Shown: positions 8,215-16,857 of the stretch, one piece after another
Layout of the letters: each line of letters begins with the position of its first letter
How positions within the stretch are numbered: the stretch's first letter is position 1
Source of the DNA: Palsa-1400 sp036501625
GTDB taxonomy: Bacteria > Verrucomicrobiota > Verrucomicrobiia > Limisphaerales > Palsa-1400
NCBI GenBank assembly: GCA_036501625.1
Contig: DASXZY010000086.1
Span: 1 to 64,000 of the forward strand
Direction of reading: 5' to 3'
DNA length: 64,000 bases
The notes under the pieces: model-generated
What the model was told of the DNA's origin: nothing
Databases searched by the model: none
Seen by the model: the letters and a program-made list of their open reading frames with translations, nothing else
Made by a program: the position numbers and the translations under genes

Positions 8215-8976
8215 CTAATCGCTTCGCGCGACCGCTCCGGCCCGCATCTCGGCCGTCAAATCGAGCGCGTCGCGGTTCAGGCAAAAGGGGACGTCACCGC
8301 GCAATTCGGAATTGGCCATCAGGCGGCGCGCGTTGCGGGCATGTCGGGCGACGGCAGCGGGGAAATCGGCGCGGGCGTCAATATAAATTTGGCGCGCGAT
8401 TCCGGCGGAATCGGAGATTTGCTCCAGGTTGAATTGATTCCACAGCAAATCGCACAAAGCACCCGCGGCCAGCGTGTCTTCGTAAGCGGCCTCCTCGTAA
8501 GTTCCGGCGCAGATGACGAGCAGGCGCGCCGGTTGCTCGCGGCGAATACGCTCGGCCAGCGCGGCCAGATTGAGCCACGCCCCCACCCACACCCGGCTCG
8601 CTCCGGCGCATGCCTGCAACGCGCGCGTGCCATTGGTGGTTGTCATAATAATTTCGCGCCCGGCCACGCGCTCCGGCGTGAATTCGCGCGGCGAGTTGCC
8701 CAGGTCAAAATCAACGCCGCCCGTTTGCGCGGACAAAATTCGCACGCCGTCCCGCTCGCCCGCCAGCAAGGCCGCGGGATGACTCGCGCGCAAACGCACC
8801 GCTTCGGAAATTTCGCGCGCCGGGAAAACTCTGGCCGCGCCGGCTGCCAGCGCCGTCAGCATCGTGCTCGTGGCCCGCAGGACGTCGAAGACGGCGGCCT
8901 GCGTGCCGGACAAATCGCGCCCCGCCAGCGCGGAGAAATCCGCCGGTGTGAAGAGCACTTCCAGGTTCGAAGTCAT
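8215..8976 (-). CDS. comB: 2-phosphosulfolactate phosphatase ComB
   Basis: Starting at ATG 8976 the protein has 253 residues, normal for ComB. Diagnostic stretches are VFDVLRATSTMLTAL, DLGNSPREF and TTTNGTRAL, which belong to the ComB family that dephosphorylates (2R)-phosphosulfolactate to sulfolactate. In methanogens this leads to coenzyme M; in bacteria ComB homologues occur without that pathway, and no other coenzyme M gene is visible here. The start overlaps the stop of the membrane-protein gene by four bases (ATGA). Earlier in-frame starts up to 9030 are rejected because they lie inside the upstream gene. Confidence 0.88.
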   Translation of the reverse strand: MTSNLEVLFTPADFSALAGRDLSGTQAAVFDVLRATSTMLTALAAGAARVFPAREISEAVRLRASHPAALLAGERDGVRILSAQTGGVDFDLGNSPREFTPERVAGREIIMTTTNGTRALQACAGASRVWVGAWLNLAALAERIRREQPARLLVICAGTYEEAAYEDTLAAGALCDLLWNQFNLEQISDSAGIARQIYIDARADFPAAVARHARNARRLMANSELRGDVPFCLNRDALDLTAEMRAGAVARSD

Positions 8977-10436
8977 TTGCCCTTCCGCGGAAGCCGGCCC
9001 AGCCAGAGGTTGCCCACGCCGTGTTTCCACTCAAGCGACGGCAGAAACGCGGCCGGGCTGCTGTGCGAGGATAAGACCAGGCGGTCGGCCGGGCGCATCT
9101 TTTTAATCCACGGCTGGTAGGCTTCGGGTTCCTCGAAGTGCAGCAGGATTTGCTGGTAGGTGTCGAAGTCCTCCTTTGGCATCAAGGCCGATTCGTAGCC
9201 GACGCTGTAACGCCACGGAGCGGTTGGGTTCTTGAAAAAGGTGTGGAAGAAAAACTCCATGTCCGTTTCATAAAAAATGCCGCCCGGCTCCGGCAGCCAG
9301 CCCGCCAGCGATGAGTCATCCATCTTCAAATACTCCCAACTTGCGCTGGAAGACCAGCGGCTGCCGGCGTCGTTGGTCGTCGTCAGAAAAAGCGTTAGCG
9401 CCAGGCCGCCCATGAGAGCCAAACGCCCGAGGGCGCGCGCGGGCTGCCGCTTTTGCAGCAGCAAATCGAGATCGAGCGCCATCAGCGCCATCAGCGCGGG
9501 CATGCCCCAATCATCCCAGAACCGTTCCGCCCGGTAGCCGAGCACCCAGCCGATGCAGGCCAGCCAAAAGGCAGGCTGGGAGCGCATGGGCGGCGCCGGC
9601 AGACGCGCCAATTGCCGGAGGATCAGCAAGCCGCCCATCAGCGCGAGCGGGAACCAATTGCTGGTCGTGGCCTGCAATTCTCCAACGAGCGTGCCTTGCG
9701 AGGAATGCGCCCCAATCACGCTCACCGCCTGCCGCCAGGCTTCGACCACATACACCATCGGATGTCCAGTGCCGAGCGAGCCAAGGATCGTTCCCGCGAC
9801 CCAGCAAACCGCCAGGGCCGCGCACCAGCGATATTGGCCCGCCAGAAAAAAGGCCGCCACCGGCAGCGCCCAAAAATACCAGACCCCGTGCAGCATGATT
9901 GCCAGCGCCATGCAAACGGTCATCAGCGCGCACGAGAACTTGCCCGGAGGCGCGTCCGAGCGCGCGTTTTGCAGGAACAGGATCGTCATCAGCGCCAGCA
10001 TGCTCAACATGAGCGGGCGCCCCAGCATGAACCGCCCCATGAACGACGCCTGCACGCCGATCGCCAGAATCAGCGTGGCGATCCAGGCCTCGGGGCGCTT
10101 CACCCAGGGCAGGGCCGCCCAGGCCGCCAGCGTAAACAGCCCCACCGTTGAAATGAGCGCCAGCCCATCCGCATCGCATTTTGTCAAAAAATAAACCTGC
10201 CGCAGAAAAGTGTGCCAGCCGATGTGGTTGTCGATGGCGTAATCGCTCTTGAGCAGGAGAATGTCCTGCCACGGCTTTCCGGAGATCGCTTTGGCCGAGT
10301 CGGCCAGGGCGTCATCCGGAGGCAAATAACCGTAACTGATGATTTTCAGCGGCAGGAGAAGGATGAGAAAAAAAGCGCAGGCCAAAACAAGCAGTGGAAC
10401 ATGGCGCCCTATCGGACTTGATTGAGAATCGGTCAT
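8973..10436 (-). CDS. Polytopic membrane protein, glycosyltransferase-C-like topology
   Basis: The 487-residue protein has about ten hydrophobic helices and an early extracytoplasmic loop with an acidic pair (YLPPDDALADSAKA) after the first helix. Paired acidic residues after the first helix, many helices, and a soluble C-terminal domain are typical of GT-C lipid-linked glycosyltransferases, but I cannot match a named family. The C-terminal 130 residues are periplasmic in this model and contain FFHTFFKNPTAPWRYSVGYE. comB overlaps the stop by four bases. The next gene upstream is a PQQ-like propeller protein, about 100 bases away. Function is an inference from topology. Confidence 0.7.
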   Translation of the reverse strand: MTDSQSSPIGRHVPLLVLACAFFLILLLPLKIISYGYLPPDDALADSAKAISGKPWQDILLLKSDYAIDNHIGWHTFLRQVYFLTKCDADGLALISTVGLFTLAAWAALPWVKRPEAWIATLILAIGVQASFMGRFMLGRPLMLSMLALMTILFLQNARSDAPPGKFSCALMTVCMALAIMLHGVWYFWALPVAAFFLAGQYRWCAALAVCWVAGTILGSLGTGHPMVYVVEAWRQAVSVIGAHSSQGTLVGELQATTSNWFPLALMGGLLILRQLARLPAPPMRSQPAFWLACIGWVLGYRAERFWDDWGMPALMALMALDLDLLLQKRQPARALGRLALMGGLALTLFLTTTNDAGSRWSSSASWEYLKMDDSSLAGWLPEPGGIFYETDMEFFFHTFFKNPTAPWRYSVGYESALMPKEDFDTYQQILLHFEEPEAYQPWIKKMRPADRLVLSSHSSPAAFLPSLEWKHGVGNLWLGRLPRKGK

Positions 10437-10538
10437 CGGAACGCGAAGTTCTTACCCGACCAGCCGCAAATGCTCAATGACCAAATTTTCGGAGGCCCAA
10501 AGCGCGCGGCACGGCGGCGCCCACCGGGCCGTCAAGAA

Positions 10539-12155
10539 TTAATTCGATGGATTCCGGCTCGGCGCGGGCGCCGTGCTTTGCGGAAGTTTATAACAGACTG
10601 CCTCCTGGTCATTCCGGGCCAGGAGGTAGGCCCCGGCGAGCGCGGGCGTGTTCCAAGTCTTGTCGTGCAAAGCCGGAATGCTGCCAAACTCGTGAAACGC
10701 CGCGGGGGTTGCCTCCACCAATGCCACCGGGCCAGGCTCCGTTTGCACCAGCAACATGTTGCCCGCCAGCAGAACCTGGCCTTTCCCGTAACGGCCCTCC
10801 TTCCATTTGCGTTCGCCCGTGGCCAGGTCCAGGCAGACGAGGATGCCGTCGTCCAACCCATAGGCGCACCCGCCGAGTGTCACGATGTTGTTGTATGCCG
10901 CCTTGAGATTGTGGTTCTTCCACAGTTCGCCCGCCGCCAGTTTGCCATCGGCGCCGCGCGTCACGCGCAAGAGCGTGGTCGGGTTTTGAAAGCTGGCCGA
11001 GAGCAGGATGCGGTCATCGCCCAGCGCGACCGGTTGGGCGCACTTGGGCCATTTGTCGCTGCCCCACGTGTATTGCCATAGGACATGGCCATCCTTGGGA
11101 TCGTAACCGCAAATTTTCGCCGCGCTGGCCGAGAGAATTTGCCGCTGCCCGCCAAGAATGGCGATGGACGGCGAAGTGAAACTCGCCTGATCGTCACCAG
11201 CCTGCCACGCCGGGGCGCCGTCCGCGGCTCGATACGCCAGCAGCGTCCCTTTGCCAGCCATGCCGCCAGTAACGACCACTAGATCGTCCACGCACAGCGG
11301 CGACGACGTTTTGCCAAATGGCATGTTCGGGATTGAATTTTCTTTCAAAATGTCATGCGTCCAGATGAGCTTGCCGGTATCGGTGGCGAGGCAATCGAGA
11401 ATGCCGGTCGCGCCGAGGGCGTACACGCGCGGGCCGGCGATGGTCGGCGTGGCGCGCGGGCCGTCGCCGCCCATGGGTTCGGAGAAGCGCGCCTCGTTGG
11501 TGTGCGCCCACAAAACCGCGCCGGTGTCGAGCGCGTAGCAAACCGTCAGTTCGCCCGGCCCGCGCTGCTCCTGCGTGATCGCCCGCCCGCCGGACACCGC
11601 GAACCCGGACCATCCCAGCCCCACCGCGTGACGCCAAAGTTGTTGGGGAGGATGCGCGTTCCAATCGCGATCCAATCGCACGCCCTCCACCACGCCGGAA
11701 CGAGCCGCGCCCAGGTAGCCGGGATAATCCATTTCGCCTTCCAGGGCCGGCCCGGCCTTCGCGGTGGCGGGGGGGGCGTTGCCAGAAACTTCGCCAGTTT
11801 TGCGGGGCGCCCACTTCCAGACAATGAGCGGCTCTCCCGTGCCCAAGGAGCCGTCCACGCGCACCAACTGCAACAGTCCAAAAACGCCGAGACCAGCCAG
11901 CGCCAATCCCGCCAGCCGCACGCGCCAGCGAAGCCGCGACAAAAACAGCCACCAAATCAGCAGGAATGGAATCGCCGCGCAAGCCGAGAGCATCGACCAA
12001 AAGCGTTTCGGCAACGCGTCCAGCTCCGGCATGGTTTGCAGCCGGATAATATTGGCCGCCGCGGCCGCGATGATGATGGCTGGAATCCACCAGCGCATGC
12101 CGCGTTTGGGCGCCGGCGCCGTCTGGTCCGAAGGTTGATTGCCTGGGGCATTCAT
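10539..12155 (-). CDS. Membrane-anchored PQQ-like beta-propeller protein
   Basis: This 538-residue product begins with three to four hydrophobic segments (about residues 20-40, 53-75 and 77-95) followed by a periplasmic beta-propeller. The propeller has repeats such as LDTGAVLWAHTNE, TDTGKLIWTHD, RAADGAPAWQAGD and LATGERKWKEG, the tryptophan-containing PQQ/WD-like blade motif. The domain starts with MDYPGYLGAARSGV, a variant of the usual opening. It is the first gene of a minus-strand run continuing through the membrane protein, comB, a second propeller, the Nudix gene and tadA, although gaps of about 100 bases allow separate promoters. The ligand is unknown. Confidence 0.82.
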   Translation of the reverse strand: MNAPGNQPSDQTAPAPKRGMRWWIPAIIIAAAAANIIRLQTMPELDALPKRFWSMLSACAAIPFLLIWWLFLSRLRWRVRLAGLALAGLGVFGLLQLVRVDGSLGTGEPLIVWKWAPRKTGEVSGNAPPATAKAGPALEGEMDYPGYLGAARSGVVEGVRLDRDWNAHPPQQLWRHAVGLGWSGFAVSGGRAITQEQRGPGELTVCYALDTGAVLWAHTNEARFSEPMGGDGPRATPTIAGPRVYALGATGILDCLATDTGKLIWTHDILKENSIPNMPFGKTSSPLCVDDLVVVTGGMAGKGTLLAYRAADGAPAWQAGDDQASFTSPSIAILGGQRQILSASAAKICGYDPKDGHVLWQYTWGSDKWPKCAQPVALGDDRILLSASFQNPTTLLRVTRGADGKLAAGELWKNHNLKAAYNNIVTLGGCAYGLDDGILVCLDLATGERKWKEGRYGKGQVLLAGNMLLVQTEPGPVALVEATPAAFHEFGSIPALHDKTWNTPALAGAYLLARNDQEAVCYKLPQSTAPAPSRNPSN

Positions 12156-12233
12156 AACGAAGTCCAGCTTTGCCCCACTTCAATCGGGAATTCAAGCACG
12201 GACAAAATTGGTCCTGCTCATCGCCGCGGAACT

Positions 12234-12686
12234 TACATCGACTTCAAACTGTCCATAATGTGCGGCGCCGCCATCAAACGGCTGTAGGATTCTTCAATCG
12301 GAATGGCAAAGTAACAGGCCAGGCTGGTCTCGACGGAGAACGGTGATCGAAAGGGATTGTCCTTCGGCCGCTCCAGCCTCGCGCCAATGTTTCGCTTCTT
12401 CGTACTGGCCGATTAAAGTGGGCAGCAGCTTTTGTTGTGCGCGGTCATCCGCCGGCCAGGCGAGAGGAACGCCGTTGACGGCCGCGATGCGGTCGCCGAT
12501 TCGCAGGCCGCTGCCGCGAAACTCGCTGTTCCATTTTATCCAGGAAACTCGAAGCGCAAAAACCGCCTCGCTGTCGATGGAATAAGTCACAAGCCCGCTC
12601 GAAAGGCTGTCGGGTTGGTTTTGCGTTTCCACTTCAGGAATGCTCAAATAACGCACCCCAAAAAAACAAGACAATTCGTGTGACAA
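12234..12686 (-). pseudogene. PDZ-like domain gene, probably frameshifted
   Basis: The main frame runs 12686-12294 from a TTG and encodes 130 residues with SGLRIGDRIAAVNGVPL, a PDZ carboxylate-binding-loop-like stretch, and ends abruptly after ITVLRRDQPGLLL. Shifting by one base near 12335 continues in a protein-like frame (SLACYFAIPIEESYSRLMA) to a stop at 12234. There is no ATG at the 5' end, so that side may also be damaged. It is either a degraded gene or one sequencing or natural frameshift. The full-length parent was not recognised; S1C-type proteases and other envelope proteins carry PDZ domains. Confidence 0.45.
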
Positions 12687-12781
12687 GATTTTTTGGCGGT
12701 TCGATCTTCGAAATGAGACTGAGATTTTTCGGCTGAAAATCAGATTGAATCAACTCTCCACGAATGATCAAATTTCCGCCG

Positions 12782-13549
12782 ATGAACGTTTCAATGACAG
12801 CCGAACTGGCCATCGCTTATAAGAGTGGCTCGCAAAGCGCGCGTGTTGTCACGGAAAGTTGGGGAGCACAGAATCTATACTGCCTGAATTGTTCCTCGCC
12901 AAAACTGGAATGCCTGGCGCGAAACACTGAGGCGCACGATTTCCAATGCCCTGCGTGTGGAGGCTTTTATCAGCTTAAAAGCCAGCGTACGCCTTTTCGC
13001 AATTCAATTGCCGATGGCGCGTACAATGCGATGATGAAAGCGATTGCGAACGACCAGACGCCGAATTTTTATTTTATGCAATATGACTTGGCGTCGTGGA
13101 GCGTTCTCAATTTGTTGCTAGTGCCACATTTTGCGTTTCCGCCCTCTGCAATAATAAAACGAAAGCCGCTTTCGCCGACTGCGAGACGCGCGGGTTGGGT
13201 TGGTTGTTTTTTTGCTTTGAATCGAATCCCCGCGGAAGCTCGAATCGCAATTATTGCAGATAAGAAAATTGCCTCCGCAACTGAGGTGCGCGACAGGTTC
13301 CGCCGCGTCAAGCCGCTCGAAAGGATTTCCGTCGATCAGCGCGGTTGGGCGTTGGATGTTTTGAACATTGTTCAGCGTCTTGGAAAGTCCGTTTTCGCAA
13401 ATGGAGACGTTTACGCGTTTGAGCGCGAACTGGAAAAATTGCATCCTGATAATCGTCACGTGCGAGATAAAATTCGTCAACAGCTTCAAGTTTTACGCGA
13501 CAGTGGGTTCCTGATTCAGCCAGGACGCGGCATGTGGCAGTTAAGATAA
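12782..13549 (+). CDS. DpnI-family methyl-directed restriction endonuclease
   Basis: From ATG 12782 the protein has 255 residues, close to DpnI (254). The N-terminal PD-(D/E)xK domain opens with AIAYKSGSQSARVVTESW, has four zinc cysteines (34, 37, 56, 59) and the highly conserved block IKRKPLSPTARRAGWVGC. The C-terminal winged helix includes IRQQLQVLRDSGFL. DpnI cuts GATC only when adenine is methylated and its C-terminal domain also reads methylation. With this start, Asp53 and Lys66 match the DpnI catalytic positions, but residue 64 is Gln instead of Glu. ATG 12764 is an alternative start. No methylase lies nearby, as expected for this enzyme type. The locus is AT-richer than its neighbours, suggesting acquisition. 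Confidence 0.92.
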   Translation: MNVSMTAELAIAYKSGSQSARVVTESWGAQNLYCLNCSSPKLECLARNTEAHDFQCPACGGFYQLKSQRTPFRNSIADGAYNAMMKAIANDQTPNFYFMQYDLASWSVLNLLLVPHFAFPPSAIIKRKPLSPTARRAGWVGCFFALNRIPAEARIAIIADKKIASATEVRDRFRRVKPLERISVDQRGWALDVLNIVQRLGKSVFANGDVYAFERELEKLHPDNRHVRDKIRQQLQVLRDSGFLIQPGRGMWQLR

Positions 13550-14093
13550 TGTTTGGCCTTCAAATGGAAATGGGAATGGCGAATTCAACTGCGGGATTCG
13601 ACTTTCAGCGCGTGATAATCGCCGTTGATGACTTTTCTTCGTCATGATGTCGGACGATGGAAAGCTCCTATCAACGATATGCGCCGGGATCTGATTTCCA
13701 TGCACGTTGGCACTTGCATTACCATTAAAACATGGTATTGTTTTAGCCATGTCGCGCTTCAGCGCGTGTTCTTTCGGGGCTTTTGGCGGGATTTCTGATA
13801 AAAATTAAAAAAAACAAACTGAGACCGAAGCAATTCCAGGGAAAACAGGGAAAAACAAGGCAGCACAAGGTTAATCACGGCATTTCAACCGAATCAGCCG
13901 CCGCTCGCTCGCGCCCGGCCTGTTGCCTTCTCCGATTAGCTGCGGAATTTTTGCCTGGAAACTTGCCACAAACCGCAACCCCAAGAACAAATCTCTTTGC
14001 GCCAAATAACGAGCAACTTTGTCTTGCAAACGTTCATGAAAACGGCCGGTTTAGCCTTGACCCTTCGGAGTGGGCGTGGCAGCATTTGCGATC
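13550..14093 (+). other. Intergenic region between the DpnI-like gene and the sensor kinase
   Basis: These 540 bases are AT-rich on the left and hold no gene I can support. Short open frames exist on both strands (13541-13750 minus, 13783-14157 plus), but their products have biased, non-protein-like composition. The only structured item is a 35-base purine-rich repeat unit at 13836-13870. The right end should contain the sensor kinase promoter, but no clear -35/-10 pair was seen. Confidence 0.5.
13836..13870 (+). repeat. Copy 1 of a short dispersed purine-rich repeat
   Basis: About 35 bases built from CCAGGG, AAAACAGG, AAAACAAGG and CACAAGG recur in similar form and the same orientation at 43913-43948. 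Both copies are intergenic and stand upstream of plus-strand genes, the sensor kinase here and thiG there. Identity by eye is roughly four bases in five, with one indel. Confidence 0.4.
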
Positions 14094-16286
14094 ATGCAAT
14101 CAGCCCGTGAGCGGTCCTTTTTTCCGTCCTTGCTGCGTGGGCGCGAGGTGGGGATGATGCTCTGCCTGGCAGCGTGCCTTGCGGCCGCGCCGGCGGCGAT
14201 CGCGCAGAGCGGAGGCGACCCCGAAGGCGAATCCAATGTTCATCCAGCCGGCCTCCAGAACGAACTCACCAACGGACTCGGTTCCTGGATTTGGGATTCC
14301 AAGACGTTCAATAACCAGCCCTGCCAGCTTTGGAGGGCGTTCGAGATACCGGCCGGCGCCCATGTCACCCGCGGTCTTTTGAGGCTCACGGTGGATGACA
14401 AATTCAGCGTCCTGCTCGATGGGCAAAAGCTGGGCACCGGCGACAGGAATGCTGAACTGTATCAATTCGACGTGACTTCTTTCCTGACCCCCGGCGAGCA
14501 CGTCCTGGCCGTTCACGCTTACAATGCCACTGGCCAGGCGGGCGTCATCTGCGGGCTTCAGGCAGAACTCGCCGATGGCCAGAAAATCGATATCCAATCC
14601 GACCGGACCTGGCGCATTGTGCCGGTCTTTGACCACCACTGGGAACGTGTGTTGCGGGCTTCCAATTCCTGGGCCTCCGCCACCATTATCGCGCCGCTCA
14701 ACAATACGATTTGGTGGACCACCTCCAATGGCCTCAAGCTGGTAGTCCGCCAGCTTGCGGAAGACGTGACCGACAGCGGTTGGAGCGGTTTCGTCGATGG
14801 CGTAACCGCCGCCGATGACGTGACCAATGGGCTGGGCTCCTGGATTTGGGCGGCCCGCACCTACGACAGCCAGCCTTGCCGGTTATGGAGGTCTTTCGAA
14901 ATCCCTGCCGCGAGCGAGGTTCGCACGGCCGAGCTTAAAATGACCGTCGATAATGATTACGCCATTTATCTTGACGGCCGGCAATTGGGGCGCGGCGGGG
15001 ATTGGCGCGAACTTTTTGAGTATGACCTGACGGCGCTGCTGGCTCCCGGCAAGCACGTCCTGGCCGTCGATGCGTTCAATGGTTCGGCCGAAGCCGGCTT
15101 GATCCTCGGCCTGGGGATCGACCTCGCCGATGGGCGGCGGATTGATGTCCGGTCAGATTCAAGCTGGCGGATTGTCTCCGCAAACAAGCGCCACTGGGAA
15201 ACCGTCACCGAAGCTTCGCCCGACTGGCCGGCCGCCTCGGTCATCGCGCCGATTGGCACCGCGCCCTGGTGGTCCAGGCCGGTCAATGTGAATTGGATGC
15301 CGTCGATCAAGCCGGTCAACGTTTCTTTCTGGCAAACCGGCTGGTTCCAGGCGGCGCTTTCCTCGCTTTTGGCGCTGGTCACGCTGGTCAGCATCCACCT
15401 CGTCGCCCAGCGCGCGATGCACCGCAAGGAACAATGGCTCCAAGAACGCGAGCGCGCCCGCATTGCCAGGGACATTCACGACGATCTCGGCTCCAAAATG
15501 ACCACCCTCGTCCTGCATGGCGAAGTCGCCCTGAGCGATCTTCCGCCCGGCTCGGAAACTCACAAGCGCCTCGAAAATATATGCGACGAAGCCCGCCGCA
15601 TGCTCTCGACCCTCGACGAAATTCTTTGGGCCGTCAACCCCAAGCGGGACACCTTCCGCGATTTCGTTGCCCATATCTGCGGCTACGCCCAGGAGTTCCT
15701 TGGGCCGACCGGAATTCTCTGTTTATTTGACATGGATTTGGACGTTTCCGGCATCCCGCTTGACCTGCCGATGAAGCGGACTCTGGTCATGGTCGTTAAG
15801 GAGGCCCTCAACAACGTGGCCAAGCACTCCGGCGCGACGGAACTGGAACTGGCGATCAAAAACGTGGCGGGCCAGCTCGTCATCCTCGTGTCCGACAACG
15901 GGGAAGGTTTCGACTCCGCCGCTGTCAAGTCGGGCCGCAACGGCCTGGCCAACATCAACGACCGCGTGCGCGAATTGGGCGGCAGTTGCGCCATTATCAG
16001 CCGGCCGGGTGAGGGGTGCCGGATAGAAATCTGGGTCCCGTTGGAGCGCGCGCGATGGTTCGCGGGCCTCTCACGGCTGCGGGCGCGCCTCAAGCATCGA
16101 ATCAACCCACAAAAGAATGCACTCTCAGAAACTCATCAACCCTTCAGCAGAGGACACTGGCCGGCGGACCGCGGCCGCGTGCCTGTCGGACCCGCCCGCG
16201 CCGGCGAATCGGTGGCGGGTGGCTATCGTCGAAGACCAGCCGGAAGTCAGGGAGAGCTGGATCAAACTGATCGATTCCTTTCCTGA
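14094..16286 (+). CDS. NarL/DesK-type sensor histidine kinase with duplicated ectodomain
   Basis: The protein has 730 residues from ATG 14094; GTG 14070 and ATG 14154 (behind GAGGTGGGG) are alternatives. After a signal peptide come two related extracytoplasmic modules, each about 185 residues apart, opening NGLGSWIWDSKTF and NGLGSWIWAARTY and including TVDDKFSVLLDG or TVDNDYAIYLDG. They resemble galactose-binding-like jelly rolls, so a carbohydrate or cell-wall ligand is plausible. One transmembrane helix follows near residue 420, then HisKA_3 with RARIARDIHDDLGSK (phosphoacceptor His about 462) and a HATPase domain (KEALNNVAKHSGA, DNGEGF, GLANINDR). The response regulator gene overlaps the 3' end. 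Confidence 0.9.
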   Translation: MQSARERSFFPSLLRGREVGMMLCLAACLAAAPAAIAQSGGDPEGESNVHPAGLQNELTNGLGSWIWDSKTFNNQPCQLWRAFEIPAGAHVTRGLLRLTVDDKFSVLLDGQKLGTGDRNAELYQFDVTSFLTPGEHVLAVHAYNATGQAGVICGLQAELADGQKIDIQSDRTWRIVPVFDHHWERVLRASNSWASATIIAPLNNTIWWTTSNGLKLVVRQLAEDVTDSGWSGFVDGVTAADDVTNGLGSWIWAARTYDSQPCRLWRSFEIPAASEVRTAELKMTVDNDYAIYLDGRQLGRGGDWRELFEYDLTALLAPGKHVLAVDAFNGSAEAGLILGLGIDLADGRRIDVRSDSSWRIVSANKRHWETVTEASPDWPAASVIAPIGTAPWWSRPVNVNWMPSIKPVNVSFWQTGWFQAALSSLLALVTLVSIHLVAQRAMHRKEQWLQERERARIARDIHDDLGSKMTTLVLHGEVALSDLPPGSETHKRLENICDEARRMLSTLDEILWAVNPKRDTFRDFVAHICGYAQEFLGPTGILCLFDMDLDVSGIPLDLPMKRTLVMVVKEALNNVAKHSGATELELAIKNVAGQLVILVSDNGEGFDSAAVKSGRNGLANINDRVRELGGSCAIISRPGEGCRIEIWVPLERARWFAGLSRLRARLKHRINPQKNALSETHQPFSRGHWPADRGRVPVGPARAGESVAGGYRRRPAGSQGELDQTDRFLS

Positions 16287-16854
16287 TTTTTGCTGCGTTT
16301 GCGCGTGTGTCAGCGGCGAGGAGGCCCTCCGCCTCATCCCCGCTGAGCGGCCCGATGTCGTGCTGATGGATATTTATCTGCCCCGGATGTCCGGCGTCGA
16401 ATGCACCTTGCGCCTCAAAACCGTCCTGCCTCAAACCCAGATCGTCATCTTGACGGCCATGGACGATAAGGAGCTGGTTTTCCTGGCCCTGGAGGCTGGG
16501 GCCGATGGATATTTGTTGAAGCGCGCCAAGCCGTCGGAGTTGCGCAGCGCGCTGATGGATGTCCTCGGCGGCGGCGCGCCGATGACGAGCCAAATCGCCC
16601 GGCGGGTCATTGAGTCGTTCCGCCGCAAAGCGCGAATTCAAGACGAGGCGGCGCGGCTGTCGTTAAGAGAAGAGCAAATTCTGCAATTGCTCTCGCAGGG
16701 ATATTCGAACAAACAGATCGCGGGCAGGCTTGAGATTAGTATTGACACAGTTTGCAGCCACCTCAAGCATGTCTATAGCAAGATGCACGTCAATTCCCGC
16801 ACGGAAGCCGTCGTTCGTTACATGTCCTCCAAGCCCTTCTCGCAAATCCTCTGA
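16117..16854 (+). CDS. NarL/FixJ-family response regulator
   Basis: The 245-residue reading starts at ATG 16117 and overlaps the kinase gene by 170 bases in another frame. The receiver domain begins only at about residue 34 (RVAIVEDQPEVRE), so a GTG at 16219 giving 211 residues is a serious alternative and still overlaps by 68 bases. The phosphoacceptor Asp85 lies in VVLMDIYLPRMSG and the conserved Lys in GYLLKRAKP. The C-terminal LuxR-type HTH (LSLREEQILQLLSQGYSNKQ, then ISIDTVCSHLKHVYSK) binds DNA. It is the evident partner of the preceding HisKA_3 kinase. Targets are not known; neighbouring genes show no obvious shared operator. Confidence 0.92.
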   Translation: MHSQKLINPSAEDTGRRTAAACLSDPPAPANRWRVAIVEDQPEVRESWIKLIDSFPDFCCVCACVSGEEALRLIPAERPDVVLMDIYLPRMSGVECTLRLKTVLPQTQIVILTAMDDKELVFLALEAGADGYLLKRAKPSELRSALMDVLGGGAPMTSQIARRVIESFRRKARIQDEAARLSLREEQILQLLSQGYSNKQIAGRLEISIDTVCSHLKHVYSKMHVNSRTEAVVRYMSSKPFSQIL

Positions 16855-16857
16855 GAA

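Noticed and set aside
13541..13750. 69-codon frame on the minus strand overlapping the DpnI-like gene end
   Set aside because: No motif, no ribosome site and odd composition; probably chance in AT-rich DNA.
13783..14157. 124-codon frame before the sensor kinase
   Set aside because: Overlaps the kinase start and contains the purine-rich repeat; reads as translated noise.
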